A DNA stretch of 64,000 nt from the NCBI RefSeq assembly GCF_001465835.2, contig NZ_CP013661.2, positions 930,001 through 994,000 of the forward strand, given 5' to 3'. The DNA is from Planococcus kocurii (GTDB lineage: Bacteria; Bacillota; Bacilli; Bacillales_A; Planococcaceae). Of the stretch, positions 9,631 through 18,986 are shown in pieces. The position numbers and the translations under genes were made by a program. The notes beneath the pieces were generated by a model that saw nothing but the letters and a program-made list of their open reading frames with translations, searched no databases and was not told where the DNA came from. Positions within the stretch are counted from its first letter, which is position 1; every line of letters starts with the position of its first letter.

Positions 9631-10308
9631 TTATTTCCAATAATTCATTTGCTTTAATACCGTTTGCATAAATTCATCAAAAGAAGAGGCGTAGCGGTTC
9701 CAGTGATGATACCATTTCCTAATCGTATCCAGCAGCCAGAACGGCATCGGTCTGCCGTCAATAATCGCGTAATACTCTTCATATGCTTTTTTCAAGTGCT
9801 CCCATCTGAAATCATTGCCCGGCTTTATATACTCAGAAACGTCAAGCAGCTTCGCTCGACCGTTTTGTAATAAAATATTTTTCAAGTGAATATCTCGTGG
9901 ATTTAACCCGATTTGACGGATGTATTCCCTTGCCGCTTCAACATCTTGTATAACTTGATCCGGGACATGAATTCCTTGCAAAAGACAATCAAATAAAGTT
10001 ACTCCTTCTTCATATTTAATCACTAACAATCGATTGGTCACTCCATAGCAACTGGAGAAATAAGGAGACAACCCGATTTGTGCGTAAACCTTTGCCTCAG
10101 CTTCAAGTTTATCCTTTTTGTCTTTTGCGTATATTTTGAAGGCATATTCTGGTGCCTCTAAAAATTGAAATACTGCCGCATCCGTTCCTACTCCGATGCA
10201 GCGAAATCCATCCACATTTCCGTCAATACTGACGGGTTCGTTATTCGGATGGGCTACGACTTTAACTGCTGTCAGTAATTCTGCTAACTCTTGCCAAGAT
10301 TGCTTCAT
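9631..10308 (-). CDS. YrzF-like small protein kinase
   Basis: Cytosolic kinase-fold protein of 225 residues, similar in length and order of motifs to B. subtilis YrzF, which is annotated as a probable Ser/Thr kinase. A short glycine-rich loop GVGTDAAVF (39-47) is followed by the ATP-binding lysine in AFKIYAKD (about K58), the catalytic-loop equivalent NPRDIHLKNIL (about 137-147) and a metal-binding LLDVSEY in place of DFG (about 154-160). The compact lobes and DVS motif suggest a lipopolysaccharide-kinase/RIO-type branch. Substrate unknown. Good GGAGAG ribosome site before the ATG. Confidence 0.75.
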   Translation of the reverse strand: MKQSWQELAELLTAVKVVAHPNNEPVSIDGNVDGFRCIGVGTDAAVFQFLEAPEYAFKIYAKDKKDKLEAEAKVYAQIGLSPYFSSCYGVTNRLLVIKYEEGVTLFDCLLQGIHVPDQVIQDVEAAREYIRQIGLNPRDIHLKNILLQNGRAKLLDVSEYIKPGNDFRWEHLKKAYEEYYAIIDGRPMPFWLLDTIRKWYHHWNRYASSFDEFMQTVLKQMNYWK

Positions 10309-10442
10309 ATCAACTCTCCTTCATATTAAAATATCCTTACTGTAATAATAATCTGGACTTGACACATGATTCAAATGCCAAGGTCCTGTTTTGTAAATAT
10401 GCATAAACACGAAGAAAACAAGTACTATTTCCCGCTAAAATA

Positions 10443-10471
10443 TTGACAGTTTGTAGATTATCGACTAGTAT
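10443..10471 (+). promoter_or_regulatory. Strong SigA-type promoter of the candidate small RNA
   Basis: A perfect TTGACA is followed after exactly 17 bases by TAGTAT. This is the best housekeeping promoter I can see in the window, yet no open frame follows it on the plus strand. Confidence 0.75.
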
Positions 10472-10477
10472 TAACTA

Positions 10478-10597
10478 CGCGATGAGCTCGTTTGCATAAG
10501 ACGGACAAGCATTCCTTTTAGGAACACGTTGTGGAACGTGGCTTGAAACGCCGCAAACTATCAAAACCATCTTGCCCTCGGGCAAGGTGGTTTTTTT
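10478..10597 (+). ncRNA. Candidate free-standing small RNA, about 120 nt
   Basis: Between the promoter above and an intrinsic terminator lies an untranslated transcript unit of about 120 bases with no ribosome site or open frame. Three short hairpins can be drawn: TTCC/GGAA (10512-10524), CACGTT-GTGG-AACGTG (10525-10540, perfect) and GGC/GCC around a TTGAAAC loop (10540-10552). The terminator has a 12-pair stem ACCATCTTGCCC/GGGCAAGGTGGT with a TC loop and seven Ts. The plus-strand region after it holds no gene, so this is not a leader. It does not match the sequence of RoxS/RsaE, SRP RNA, 6S RNA or the common riboswitches as I know them. Function unknown; base-pairing regulation is the default guess. 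Confidence 0.65.
10566..10597 (+). terminator. Rho-independent terminator of the candidate small RNA
   Basis: Twelve paired bases (one G-T wobble), a two-base loop and a seven-T run on the plus strand. On the minus strand only four Ts follow, so the plus direction is favoured. Confidence 0.8.
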
Positions 10598-10694
10598 CTG
10601 TTTAAGTAGAGGATTTGTATAAGTCTCCTTGACTTTAAAGGGATTTATTTGAATAAACCTTGATTACTTAAGGATATGGTTTTTTGTGAAGCTT

Positions 10695-10799
10695 GTTTGC
10701 GTAAATAGGCTCGTTGTTTGCGGAATATCGCAGTTTTTTTGCACGATCTCACCTGTTGTTTGCGTAATCCAACTGGTTGTTTGCAAAATGACCGATTGG
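10695..10799. repeat. Five degenerate 21-bp tandem repeats
   Basis: Five head-to-tail units of exactly 21 bases, each starting with GTTTGC or a variant (TTTTGC in the third) and mostly ending in GTT, fill 105 bases. Conservation is strongest in the TTTGC core plus a following AAT-like triplet. The period is a multiple of three and no stop interrupts one minus-strand frame, giving heptads such as ITQTTGE, but there is no ribosome site and I do not consider it coding. The array lies just past the terminator of the alpha-glucosidase gene. Confidence 0.75.
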
Positions 10800-10808
10800 A
10801 TCAAATAA

Positions 10809-10851
10809 AAAAGCCATGCCCTCAAGTAAATCACTTGAGGGCATGGCTTTA
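10809..10851 (-). terminator. Intrinsic terminator of the alpha-glucosidase gene
   Basis: AAAGCCATGCCCTCAAGT and ACTTGAGGGCATGGCTTT arms around a short loop, followed on the minus strand by a six-T run. It begins a few bases after the stop codon. Confidence 0.88.
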
Positions 10852-10854
10852 GCT

Positions 10855-12468
10855 TCACAATTCGTAAACGCGTGCTTCAAAAGGTAATAATTGTTTTGGG
10901 TCGCATTGCTGATAATTATGCAACAAGCAATGTGCTGTTTCCGGTTCGTCCCAGTAACAAGAATACTCGGTTAAATTAGTGATAACCAATATTGTCTTGT
11001 TTTTATTTGTACGTGTATAAGCGTAAATTGATTCATGACCGACGTCCTGCAACTCGTAATTTCCGTAAACGAGCACATCTTGCTGCTTACGTAACCAAAT
11101 CATCTTCCGGTAAAACCACAGAACCGAATGTGGATCGCGAAGCTGTGCTGCTACATTAATTTTCTCATAATTCGGATTGACGCGCAGCCAAGGTTCTCCG
11201 CTTGAGAACCCCGCGTTCGGACTGGCATCCCATTGCATCGGCGTTCGTGAATGATCACGACTTTGTGCTTTGATGATGGTCATCACCGCATCGTGCTCCA
11301 TGCCTTCCGAACGATTATTATGATACAAATTATGTGTTTGTATATCGTTGTAATGTGCAAGCTCTTCAAAGGGCGCGTTGGTCATGCCAATTTCCTGACC
11401 TTGATAGATAAACGGGGTGCCTTGCATGAAAAAATACATGCAGGCAATAGCCGTGGCACTTTCCCGCCAGTACTGTTGGTCATTGCCCCAAGAAGAGACA
11501 ATTCGCGGCTTGTCGTGATTTTCAACGAAAAGCGCATTCCAACCTTGGCCTTCCACCGCTTTTTGCCATTTGGTCAATACTTCTTTTAACTTAGGCACGT
11601 CGATACCGGTTGTTGAATCCGTATCCCATAGCCCCATGCTTTCAAATTGAAATACCATATTGAATTTCCCATCGTCCTCTGAAATCCACTCGTTAATATC
11701 GCTTGCCTGGACCCCGTTCGCTTCGCCAACTGTCATAATGTCACGTTTCGCAAACGTCTCATCACGCAGTTCCGCAAGCAGCGGTTGAATGCCTTTGACA
11801 TTCATCATTTTCTCCCAAGCCGGTACATACAAATTTTGTTGGGGGTCTTCAACGTCGCTCACGTCTTTTTTGATGTGGCTAATTGCATCTACACGGAAAC
11901 CATCAATGCCTTTGTCTAACCACCAATTGACCATATCGTACAAAGCTTGTCGCACTTCTGGGTTTTCCCAGTTCAAGTCCGGCTGTTTTTTAGAGAACAA
12001 ATGCAAATAATACTGCTTAGTTGCTTGATCGTATTCCCAAGCACTACCACCGAAAATACTTTCCCAGTTGGTTGGCTCATCGCTCCAAATATACCAATCA
12101 CGTTTGTCATTATCTGTTGATGAACGTGATTCCATAAACCACGGATGCTCATCGCTTGTATGATTGATCACCAAATCAATAATAAGTTTCATGCCTCGTG
12201 CGTGTACTTCTTCAAGCAAGCGATCAAAATCCGCCATCGTCCCAAACTCATCCATAATTTCCTGATAGTCGCTTATGTCATAGCCATTGTCATCGTTGGG
12301 TGATTTATACATCGGACAAATCCAAATCACATCAATCCCAAGGTCTTTCAAATAATCTAGCTTGCTGGTTACGCCGTTGATATCACCTACTCCGTCTCCA
12401 GTTGAATCCTGAAAACTTCTCGGATACACTTGATACGCAACTGCTTCTTTCCACCATTTTCTGTTCAT
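10855..12468 (-). CDS. GH13 alpha-glucosidase (oligo-1,6-glucosidase family)
   Basis: Cytosolic exo-acting glycoside hydrolase of 537 residues that releases glucose from short alpha-glucosides. The (beta/alpha)8 barrel starts at WWKEAVAYQVYPRSF. Catalytic residues are all visible: nucleophile D194 in GFRVDAI, acid/base E249 in VGEANG and stabiliser D319 in ENHDKPR; the calcium-type loop DSTGDGVGD is at 21-29. The residue after the nucleophile is Ala, not the Val found in alpha-1,6-specific oligo-1,6-glucosidases, which points to preference for alpha-1,4 links such as maltose. The protein is somewhat shorter than the usual 555-565. No sugar transporter or regulator is adjacent. Confidence 0.9.
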   Translation of the reverse strand: MNRKWWKEAVAYQVYPRSFQDSTGDGVGDINGVTSKLDYLKDLGIDVIWICPMYKSPNDDNGYDISDYQEIMDEFGTMADFDRLLEEVHARGMKLIIDLVINHTSDEHPWFMESRSSTDNDKRDWYIWSDEPTNWESIFGGSAWEYDQATKQYYLHLFSKKQPDLNWENPEVRQALYDMVNWWLDKGIDGFRVDAISHIKKDVSDVEDPQQNLYVPAWEKMMNVKGIQPLLAELRDETFAKRDIMTVGEANGVQASDINEWISEDDGKFNMVFQFESMGLWDTDSTTGIDVPKLKEVLTKWQKAVEGQGWNALFVENHDKPRIVSSWGNDQQYWRESATAIACMYFFMQGTPFIYQGQEIGMTNAPFEELAHYNDIQTHNLYHNNRSEGMEHDAVMTIIKAQSRDHSRTPMQWDASPNAGFSSGEPWLRVNPNYEKINVAAQLRDPHSVLWFYRKMIWLRKQQDVLVYGNYELQDVGHESIYAYTRTNKNKTILVITNLTEYSCYWDEPETAHCLLHNYQQCDPKQLLPFEARVYEL

Positions 12469-12987
12469 AACTGATCCCTCACAAAGACCTTGGTCATTCT
12501 CCCCATCAATCGGCCTTGACCTAATCTGAAGATGTCCAAACGCCTATCTCAACTTTTTTCTATTCCATCGTCCAGCAACATTTTTCTAGAAAAATTAATT
12601 ATAAGTTGATAGTGTAGCAGAATTCGCAAAAAATTACCAAGGCAGTAAACCGAACATTTCATAGATATTGTCTCGTGCGCTCACCTTCTTTCCTTTAAAT
12701 ATCTTCTTAATATAACCGCTGTGGTCATATCAAAACTTAGATTCCGCTATTTTTCTCTATTAATTGGATGAACCCGTTATCATTTAACGATATAGCTGAT
12801 TTGTGACCAGACTTTCGCTCTTTTAAGTTAATGGTTGATCAGAATCCATAGTTGAATGTTATTTCTTTCTCACTGTATTTGATTAGAACAAAAATTCCTT
12901 TAGCTAAAATAAGGACATTATTACTGACATCGCTTTTAACTTCTCGTAATTCGGGAATAGTAAAGTATCTGGAAAGGATGATTACGA
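12469..12987. other. 519-base intergenic region
   Basis: This gap separates the divergent alpha-glucosidase and TM2 genes. It is AT-rich and carries no open frame with a ribosome site. One plausible plus-strand promoter, CTGACA-17-TAATTC at 12924-12952, could serve the TM2 gene. I see no convincing catabolite-responsive element before the alpha-glucosidase gene. Confidence 0.45.
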
Positions 12988-13194
12988 ATGAAAAACAAAT
13001 TAGCGGCCGCATTACTCGCTATTTTCCTTGGCGACTTTGGGGCACATAAATTTTATCTTGGGAAGCCGGGCATGGGAATCCTTTATCTGTTATTCTTTTG
13101 GACAGGTATCCCTGCAGTAATCGGGATTATTGAAGGCATTCTATATCTTCTGCAATCTGAAGAAAGCTTTCAAGAGAAACACGGTAGATCTTAA
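12988..13194 (+). CDS. TM2 domain membrane protein
   Basis: Small membrane protein of 68 residues consisting of a single TM2 domain: two helices (about 5-20 and 28-52) joined by the short GDFGAHKFYLGKPGMG turn that defines the family. Bacterial TM2 proteins are common and mostly uncharacterised. The start is supported by GAAAGGATGATTACG. A DNA glycosylase gene follows after 15 bases, so the two are probably cotranscribed, although no functional link is evident. Confidence 0.85.
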   Translation: MKNKLAAALLAIFLGDFGAHKFYLGKPGMGILYLLFFWTGIPAVIGIIEGILYLLQSEESFQEKHGRS

Positions 13195-13209
13195 AGGAGG
13201 ATATCTCGT

Positions 13210-13716
13210 TTGCACTTAGAACCGATTCCTGACCATATAAAAAAAGAGTTGAAGATTTTGTTCGTCGGGTTTAATCCGAGCATTCGATCTTCTGAAACCG
13301 GCTTTCACTACGCCAGTCCGAATAACCGATTTTGGAAGATTCTTTTCGAAGCTGGCTTGACACCTCGGAAGTACCTACCTGAAGAAAACAGTAAGCTGCT
13401 GGCTCTCGGCTATGGTTTAACAAATATTGTGGCACGACCGACCAAAGAAGCGGCAGAGATTTCAAAAGAAGAATATGCACAAGGGGCTAGCTTACTAGCA
13501 GCAAAAATTAAACAGCTGCAACCAAAAGCTGTCTGCTTTGTTGGCAAAGGTGTCTACCAGCAGTTTAGCCAAAGAAAAGCCGTTTCGTGGGGTGCTCAAA
13601 AAGAACCGGTCATTCCGGGCATTGTCGAATATGTAGCACCATCTTCGAGCGGACTCGTCCGTCTAAAGATGAAAGACATTGTCGAAATATACAGTGGCTT
13701 GAATACCTACACATAA
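13210..13716 (+). CDS. mug: Mug/TDG-type mismatch-specific DNA glycosylase
   Basis: Family-2 uracil-DNA glycosylase (Mug/TDG) of 168 residues that excises uracil or ethenocytosine opposite guanine and starts base-excision repair. Motif 1 is GFNPSIRSS (20-28), where the Asn activates water, and motif 2 is APSSSGLVR, the counterpart of the NPSGLSR minor-groove loop of E. coli Mug. NNRFW is the usual third signature. The start is a TTG placed nine bases after AAAGGAGG; no ATG is available nearby. Usual length. It shares a transcript with the TM2 gene and ends at a bidirectional terminator. Confidence 0.88.
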   Translation: MHLEPIPDHIKKELKILFVGFNPSIRSSETGFHYASPNNRFWKILFEAGLTPRKYLPEENSKLLALGYGLTNIVARPTKEAAEISKEEYAQGASLLAAKIKQLQPKAVCFVGKGVYQQFSQRKAVSWGAQKEPVIPGIVEYVAPSSSGLVRLKMKDIVEIYSGLNTYT

Positions 13717-13754
13717 AAACGACCTTTCTCTTATGACAAGAGGAGGGTCGTTTT
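13716..13754. terminator. Bidirectional intrinsic terminator
   Basis: AAAACGACC and GGGTCGTTTT arms plus inner TCTT/AAGA pairing lie between the convergent glycosylase and DUF1697 genes. Confidence 0.75.
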
Positions 13755-13770
13755 ATTCGTGCTCCATTTT

Positions 13771-14301
13771 CTATAACAGCATTAAAATTTTTCGGACCGT
13801 GTTGACGTTGCGAACAGTGACATGGCGATAAAGGGTCGTTCCTGCAACCTTGACCATTCCACTAGTTGAAACTTTGTCTTTATTAACCGACCAAAGAATG
13901 GCCCCCGGAACGTAAAAGACACGGTCAACTTCCTTATGGATGGTCAGTCTGTCTAGCACTGCTTCATGATCAACATCCTGCCATAGAAACAAGACATCAC
14001 TTTTCATCTGTGAATCGTTTGTCCACTGTTCCGGAATGGCTTGCGCAATTTTCCGGAACGCTTCTGCACTGTAAATCAATAGATGGATTCGCAAATTGAA
14101 ATGGCTATAGATTGTTTCCTCTAATCGTTCTGCCAGTTGTTCTTCGGAATGAGTAGGATTGGCAAAAATGATATTGCCTGAATTGATATAGGTCACAACC
14201 GATGACATGCCTAGTTCTTCAAAAGCTTGCTTTAACAGCTTCATCTCTATTTTGTTCTTGCCACCCACATTGATTCCTCGTAGTAATGCCACATATAACA
14301 C
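13771..14301 (-). CDS. DUF1697 family protein
   Basis: Cytosolic protein of 176 residues covering the whole DUF1697 domain. Signatures are LLRGINVGGKNKI at the N-terminus, VTYINSGNIIF (about 38-48) and a C-terminal TTLYRHVTVRNVNTVRKIL segment. No activity is established for the family. The start is a GTG preceded by GGAGAGG. It lies 20 bases after the Abi_2 gene on the same strand, so the two may be cotranscribed. Confidence 0.87.
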   Translation of the reverse strand: MLYVALLRGINVGGKNKIEMKLLKQAFEELGMSSVVTYINSGNIIFANPTHSEEQLAERLEETIYSHFNLRIHLLIYSAEAFRKIAQAIPEQWTNDSQMKSDVLFLWQDVDHEAVLDRLTIHKEVDRVFYVPGAILWSVNKDKVSTSGMVKVAGTTLYRHVTVRNVNTVRKILMLL

Positions 14302-14321
14302 CGCATTCCTCTCCTCACATG

Positions 14322-15272
14322 CTACTCATGAAAACCGGTATCTTTCATAATTTTTATAAATGCGTGCTCTTGAATCGATTTTTCAAGCGTCTCAATCAAT
14401 CGATTTAATTCTGTAGAAAACTGGCCGTAATCAGCTTGTGAGAGTACTAGTTTTAATAGGCGACTCACAGAAAAAACAGTCGCTCCACTCAAACTGCCTT
14501 TTGACATGGCCAGTCTTTCTTCAAGAGCACCTAGTTCTACAGGATGCGGAAGGCGGAAGCGGTAGAGTACTTCTTCATGTGCAGATTTATTGCGATACGG
14601 AAAAACAATACGCAAAATAGCATCTAATTCGTTTGCTTCTAAATGGATTGCTCGGTATTCTTCACTGTATTCATTGGCAAAATCAGCTGCAATTTGGTCA
14701 CGTAGTTTTTCGTCAATTACTGTGTAAAAATGTGTGGTTTGTCCAAGTGACAAGAAATTGACGAGCACCCATAGCGGTACATTTTTGTGCTTGTCATAAA
14801 ATTCACGGATGGCTGGATACCTTACTTTGTCTCGCTTTTTATGACTTTTGATTAGATTGGCGAGTGTTGAAATAATGCGGTCACGCTCGTGATGATGCTG
14901 GCTGTCGTGACTATAATTGACAGGGTTAAGAAAACTTTCTTTCTCTCTAAACTTCTCTGAAAAACGATATGCCACTTTTGATTTTATATTTTTTTCAAAC
15001 TTCAACAGTTCGTTTAGCAACAGCAACCGTAAATTCCGATCAAAACTGTGCAGTGCTTGAAGATGACTAAATTTTGTACCTTCTTTGTAACGTTCAAGAC
15101 CGTATGGATTGAGTCGCTCATCATGCTCCAAAAACGGTTCTTTATAGCCATCAACCAATGCGTAATAATTTTCACGAGACAAAATTCGTTTCGCAGCTGC
15201 TTGATCAGATACGTCCAAGCCTCGTTCCTCAAGAATTTTCAACTGCTCGCCGTGTGTAGCAAAATCTTTCAT
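14322..15272 (-). CDS. Abi_2 family (AbiD/AbiF-like) HEPN protein
   Basis: Probable abortive-infection protein of 316 residues. The N-terminal signature ENYYALVDGYKEPF and the FDRNLRLLLLNELLKFEKNIK helix are typical of Abi_2 (PF07751). Near the C-terminus YRNKSAHEE provides the R-x4-H pattern of HEPN ribonucleases, so RNA cleavage upon phage infection is a reasonable inference. The start is the ATG with AGGA eight bases upstream; the open frame extends 32 codons further to 15368 without a ribosome site. It is a single gene without a visible protein antitoxin, downstream of gdhA and its terminator. Codon use does not stand out from the neighbours. Confidence 0.82.
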   Translation of the reverse strand: MKDFATHGEQLKILEERGLDVSDQAAAKRILSRENYYALVDGYKEPFLEHDERLNPYGLERYKEGTKFSHLQALHSFDRNLRLLLLNELLKFEKNIKSKVAYRFSEKFREKESFLNPVNYSHDSQHHHERDRIISTLANLIKSHKKRDKVRYPAIREFYDKHKNVPLWVLVNFLSLGQTTHFYTVIDEKLRDQIAADFANEYSEEYRAIHLEANELDAILRIVFPYRNKSAHEEVLYRFRLPHPVELGALEERLAMSKGSLSGATVFSVSRLLKLVLSQADYGQFSTELNRLIETLEKSIQEHAFIKIMKDTGFHE

Positions 15273-15345
15273 ATGTCTCATCCTTTGCGTATTGTTCTTA
15301 TGCCTAACTATAAGTGAAGCGGCCACATCTATAAATACCTTCCAA

Positions 15346-15394
15346 ATAAAAAAACAGCTATTCCCCAAATTTCTACGTTAGGAATAGCCGTTTG
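15346..15394 (-). terminator. Intrinsic terminator of gdhA
   Basis: GGAATAGC and GCTATTCC arms with an adjoining A/T-rich extension are followed on the minus strand by a seven-T run. It lies about 25 bases past the gdhA stop and insulates the Abi_2 gene. Confidence 0.8.
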
Positions 15395-15417
15395 TTGTTC
15401 GTTCTGCTTACTCATGT

Positions 15418-16806
<1,389 letters not shown>

Positions 16807-17169
16807 TCAATCTCCTTTTTAAAAACAGCAACTAACTGTATAATTATTCGCTATTTTTAATATTTTCCTTTCATTATACAAACAGTTTTAAGCTAGCGCA
16901 AATCAATATTTCACTATAGTAGCCCATTAATTAGCTTCTTATCGATCAAGTCCAAAAAAGAAAACGCTATCATTCGCATTAATTCGACGTTTCTATTTTA
17001 AAATTATTTTTGAAAATAAAAATTATTTCCTGTGAAGTTCTTGTTTTTTAAAAGGGATTTTTAATAGTATTCAGCAAAACGGGTATACCTTAAACAAAGC
17101 TGTGTTGCTCCGGATGATGACCACTTTTGATGCATGAGTCGGTGAATACGCACAAAAGGAGTGAGCGTG
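16807..17169. other. Divergent intergenic region between gdhA and the SLH gene
   Basis: About 360 AT-rich bases. The gdhA promoter sits next to gdhA. The half nearest the SLH gene has long A/T runs but no hexamer pair I would defend, and I see no small gene. Confidence 0.45.
16873..16901 (-). promoter_or_regulatory. SigA-type promoter of gdhA
   Basis: TTGCGC and a perfect TATAAT are separated by 17 bases on the minus strand, about 70 bases upstream of the gdhA start. Confidence 0.6.
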
Positions 17170-18249
17170 TTGAAGAAATTATCAATAGGTACTTGTTTAG
17201 TTTTAATGCTTTCCTTAGCAATTCCTGCTCAAGCTGCTTCCGATTTAGCGACGTCTCATTTGTTTTATGAAGAAATCAGTTACTTAGTAGATCGTGATGT
17301 TTTAAGTGGGTACCCTGATGGTACGATGCGTCCCGATACAGGCGTAACACGTGCAGAAGCTGTTATTATGATGGGTCGCTTGAAAGGATTTGATCGTACA
17401 CAACGGCATACAGGATTTTCAGACGTCCCTTCTTCCCACAAAGCCAGTGGTTACATTGCAGCAGCTACAGAAGCGAAGTTGGTCAAAGGTTATCCAGACG
17501 GCAGCTACGGTCCGAACAACACCCTCACACGTGCCGAAATGGCGTTTATTCTATCTCGATTGTTTATTGTACCGTTCCGGACAGATATTAGTTTTACCGA
17601 CGTTTCACGTAATATGAGGGTATACGAACCTGTACAAAAAATACTAGCAGCCAACATTACCATCGGTTACCCAGATAATACATTCCGTCCAAACGATACG
17701 GTCACGCGTGGCCAATTTGCTGCATTTTTGGCACGGGGGCTCGAACCGAAGTTTAAAAATGACGCAACGATCAAACAGTCTTATTTAAGAGACAAAACAA
17801 AAACCTATGTGTACGATACAGAATTTGGTGTCGAACGTCACGTTTACAATTATGTGCCTGCCCGAAATGGGTTAGCGTTGGGTTATGTTTGGAGCATTAA
17901 CACAAAAGACAACTTGCTCTTAACAGATTCAGTGGAATTCGAGACCTCCACTCACTATACATTTGGCATGCCTTATTCAGAGTCCTATACCGAGCTTGAG
18001 TATCCTGTTAAAATCGGACAAAATTGGTATATGAACACGATGTACGCGGCTCCACGCGAAGTTACCAATATCGGAGTTACAGTCAAAACACCTTACCGAA
18101 TGTTTACCAACGCTGTAGAAGTGACCGTTGCGGCTAATTCTGAGCTTTTGGAAAAAGGTCATATCTACTATATGGTGGAAGGTTTTGGAGAAGTAAAATC
18201 GGTGGACTTGGACGGCACCGTAACAAAAGAATTGATTGCGATTGAATGA
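17170..18249 (+). CDS. Exported S-layer homology (SLH) domain protein
   Basis: Secreted cell-wall protein of about 359 residues. A signal peptide ends at PAQAAS. Three SLH domains follow (roughly 25-70, 85-130, 145-190 of the mature region), each with the YPDGT/YPDGS/YPDNT..TRA/TRG motif that binds pyruvylated wall polymer. The C-terminal 170 residues resemble no family I recognise; they are beta-rich and may carry the surface function. The TTG start is chosen because AAAGGAG lies eight bases upstream; a GTG at 17167 and one at 17161 are in frame but too close to that site. Monocistronic, with a terminator shared with the convergent stress gene. Confidence 0.85.
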   Translation: MKKLSIGTCLVLMLSLAIPAQAASDLATSHLFYEEISYLVDRDVLSGYPDGTMRPDTGVTRAEAVIMMGRLKGFDRTQRHTGFSDVPSSHKASGYIAAATEAKLVKGYPDGSYGPNNTLTRAEMAFILSRLFIVPFRTDISFTDVSRNMRVYEPVQKILAANITIGYPDNTFRPNDTVTRGQFAAFLARGLEPKFKNDATIKQSYLRDKTKTYVYDTEFGVERHVYNYVPARNGLALGYVWSINTKDNLLLTDSVEFETSTHYTFGMPYSESYTELEYPVKIGQNWYMNTMYAAPREVTNIGVTVKTPYRMFTNAVEVTVAANSELLEKGHIYYMVEGFGEVKSVDLDGTVTKELIAIE

Positions 18250-18374
18250 AAATCGGACATTGAAAAAGCCAACTGCTCGCTTTGTGTTGATTAATTGCAC
18301 GGAGCTCAGGACGGAAAAACGACAATCTCGCTAAAGAAGAGCCTACGCTAAAAACAGAAGTTCTTTAAAGTCAT

Positions 18375-18413
18375 AAAAGCTCGCAGACAACTAGTTGTCT
18401 GCGAGCTTTTTTA
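18375..18413. terminator. Bidirectional intrinsic terminator
   Basis: A near-perfect palindrome AAAAGCTCGCAGACAACT / AGTTGTCTGCGAGCTTTT with T-runs on both sides, between two convergent genes. Confidence 0.9.
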
Positions 18414-18428
18414 TAGCTGTATGTTTTC

Positions 18429-18929
18429 TTATTTAAAATCCACTGTATCGTTTATTTCTTTACGGTCTTTTTCTGTGTCCTTATTGGTCAATTTCTTCAC
18501 AAACGTTTTAACGGACTTTACCGTATTGCCAGAGTCCCAATACTCAGCTGAATCAGCATCAACGCGAATCAACACGACATTCGGATCGTCATAAGTAGTA
18601 TCGAGCATCTTATCAAAAATCGGATTCCAGTATTCCTTTTTCTTCGCTGCATCTTCAATAAACTCAGCAGTTCCGCTAATAGATACATAAGATTTCCCGG
18701 CATAGGCTAAATTGATGGTTGGATTGCTAATGATTTCATCGTATTTTTCCGTATCTTTCATTGTGAGGAACCACAAATTACCATCAAATTCTACTTCCTG
18801 TGTTTGCATAGGACGTGAAATGATTTTGTTATCAGTAGAAATGGTTGTGAACATCGCTACCTTAATGTCCTTAATCAAGTCATTAACTGTTTTGATGGCC
18901 TGTAGATCGTTTGTTGTGTCGTTTACCAT
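18429..18929 (-). CDS. General stress protein 26-like flavin-binding protein
   Basis: Split-barrel (pyridoxamine 5'-phosphate oxidase-like) protein of 166 residues, close in layout to B. subtilis YdaG/GSP26. Family signatures are VAMFTTISTDNKIISRPMQ (about 24-42) and FLTMKDTEKYDEI; the YWDSG segment is typical of GSP26. These proteins bind FMN, FAD or F420 and their substrates are unknown. Ribosome site AGGAGGAATAAAT precedes the ATG. A SigB-type promoter match upstream agrees with YdaG being a SigB-controlled general stress gene in B. subtilis. Confidence 0.85.
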   Translation of the reverse strand: MVNDTTNDLQAIKTVNDLIKDIKVAMFTTISTDNKIISRPMQTQEVEFDGNLWFLTMKDTEKYDEIISNPTINLAYAGKSYVSISGTAEFIEDAAKKKEYWNPIFDKMLDTTYDDPNVVLIRVDADSAEYWDSGNTVKSVKTFVKKLTNKDTEKDRKEINDTVDFK

Positions 18930-18986
18930 ATTATTTATTCCTCCTACATTTAAGTTGAATTAAAGTTAGATGGTTATACTTCTAGA

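Noticed and set aside
10664-10858. Minus-strand open frame of 64 codons across the 21-bp repeats
   Set aside because: It exists because the repeat period is a multiple of three. It has no ribosome site and starts inside the alpha-glucosidase terminator region.
12469-12620. Catabolite-responsive element before the alpha-glucosidase gene
   Set aside because: Segments such as TGAGATAGGCG fit the consensus in too few positions.
15331-15414. Small open frame of about 27 codons behind gdhA
   Set aside because: It reads through the gdhA terminator palindrome and lacks a ribosome site.
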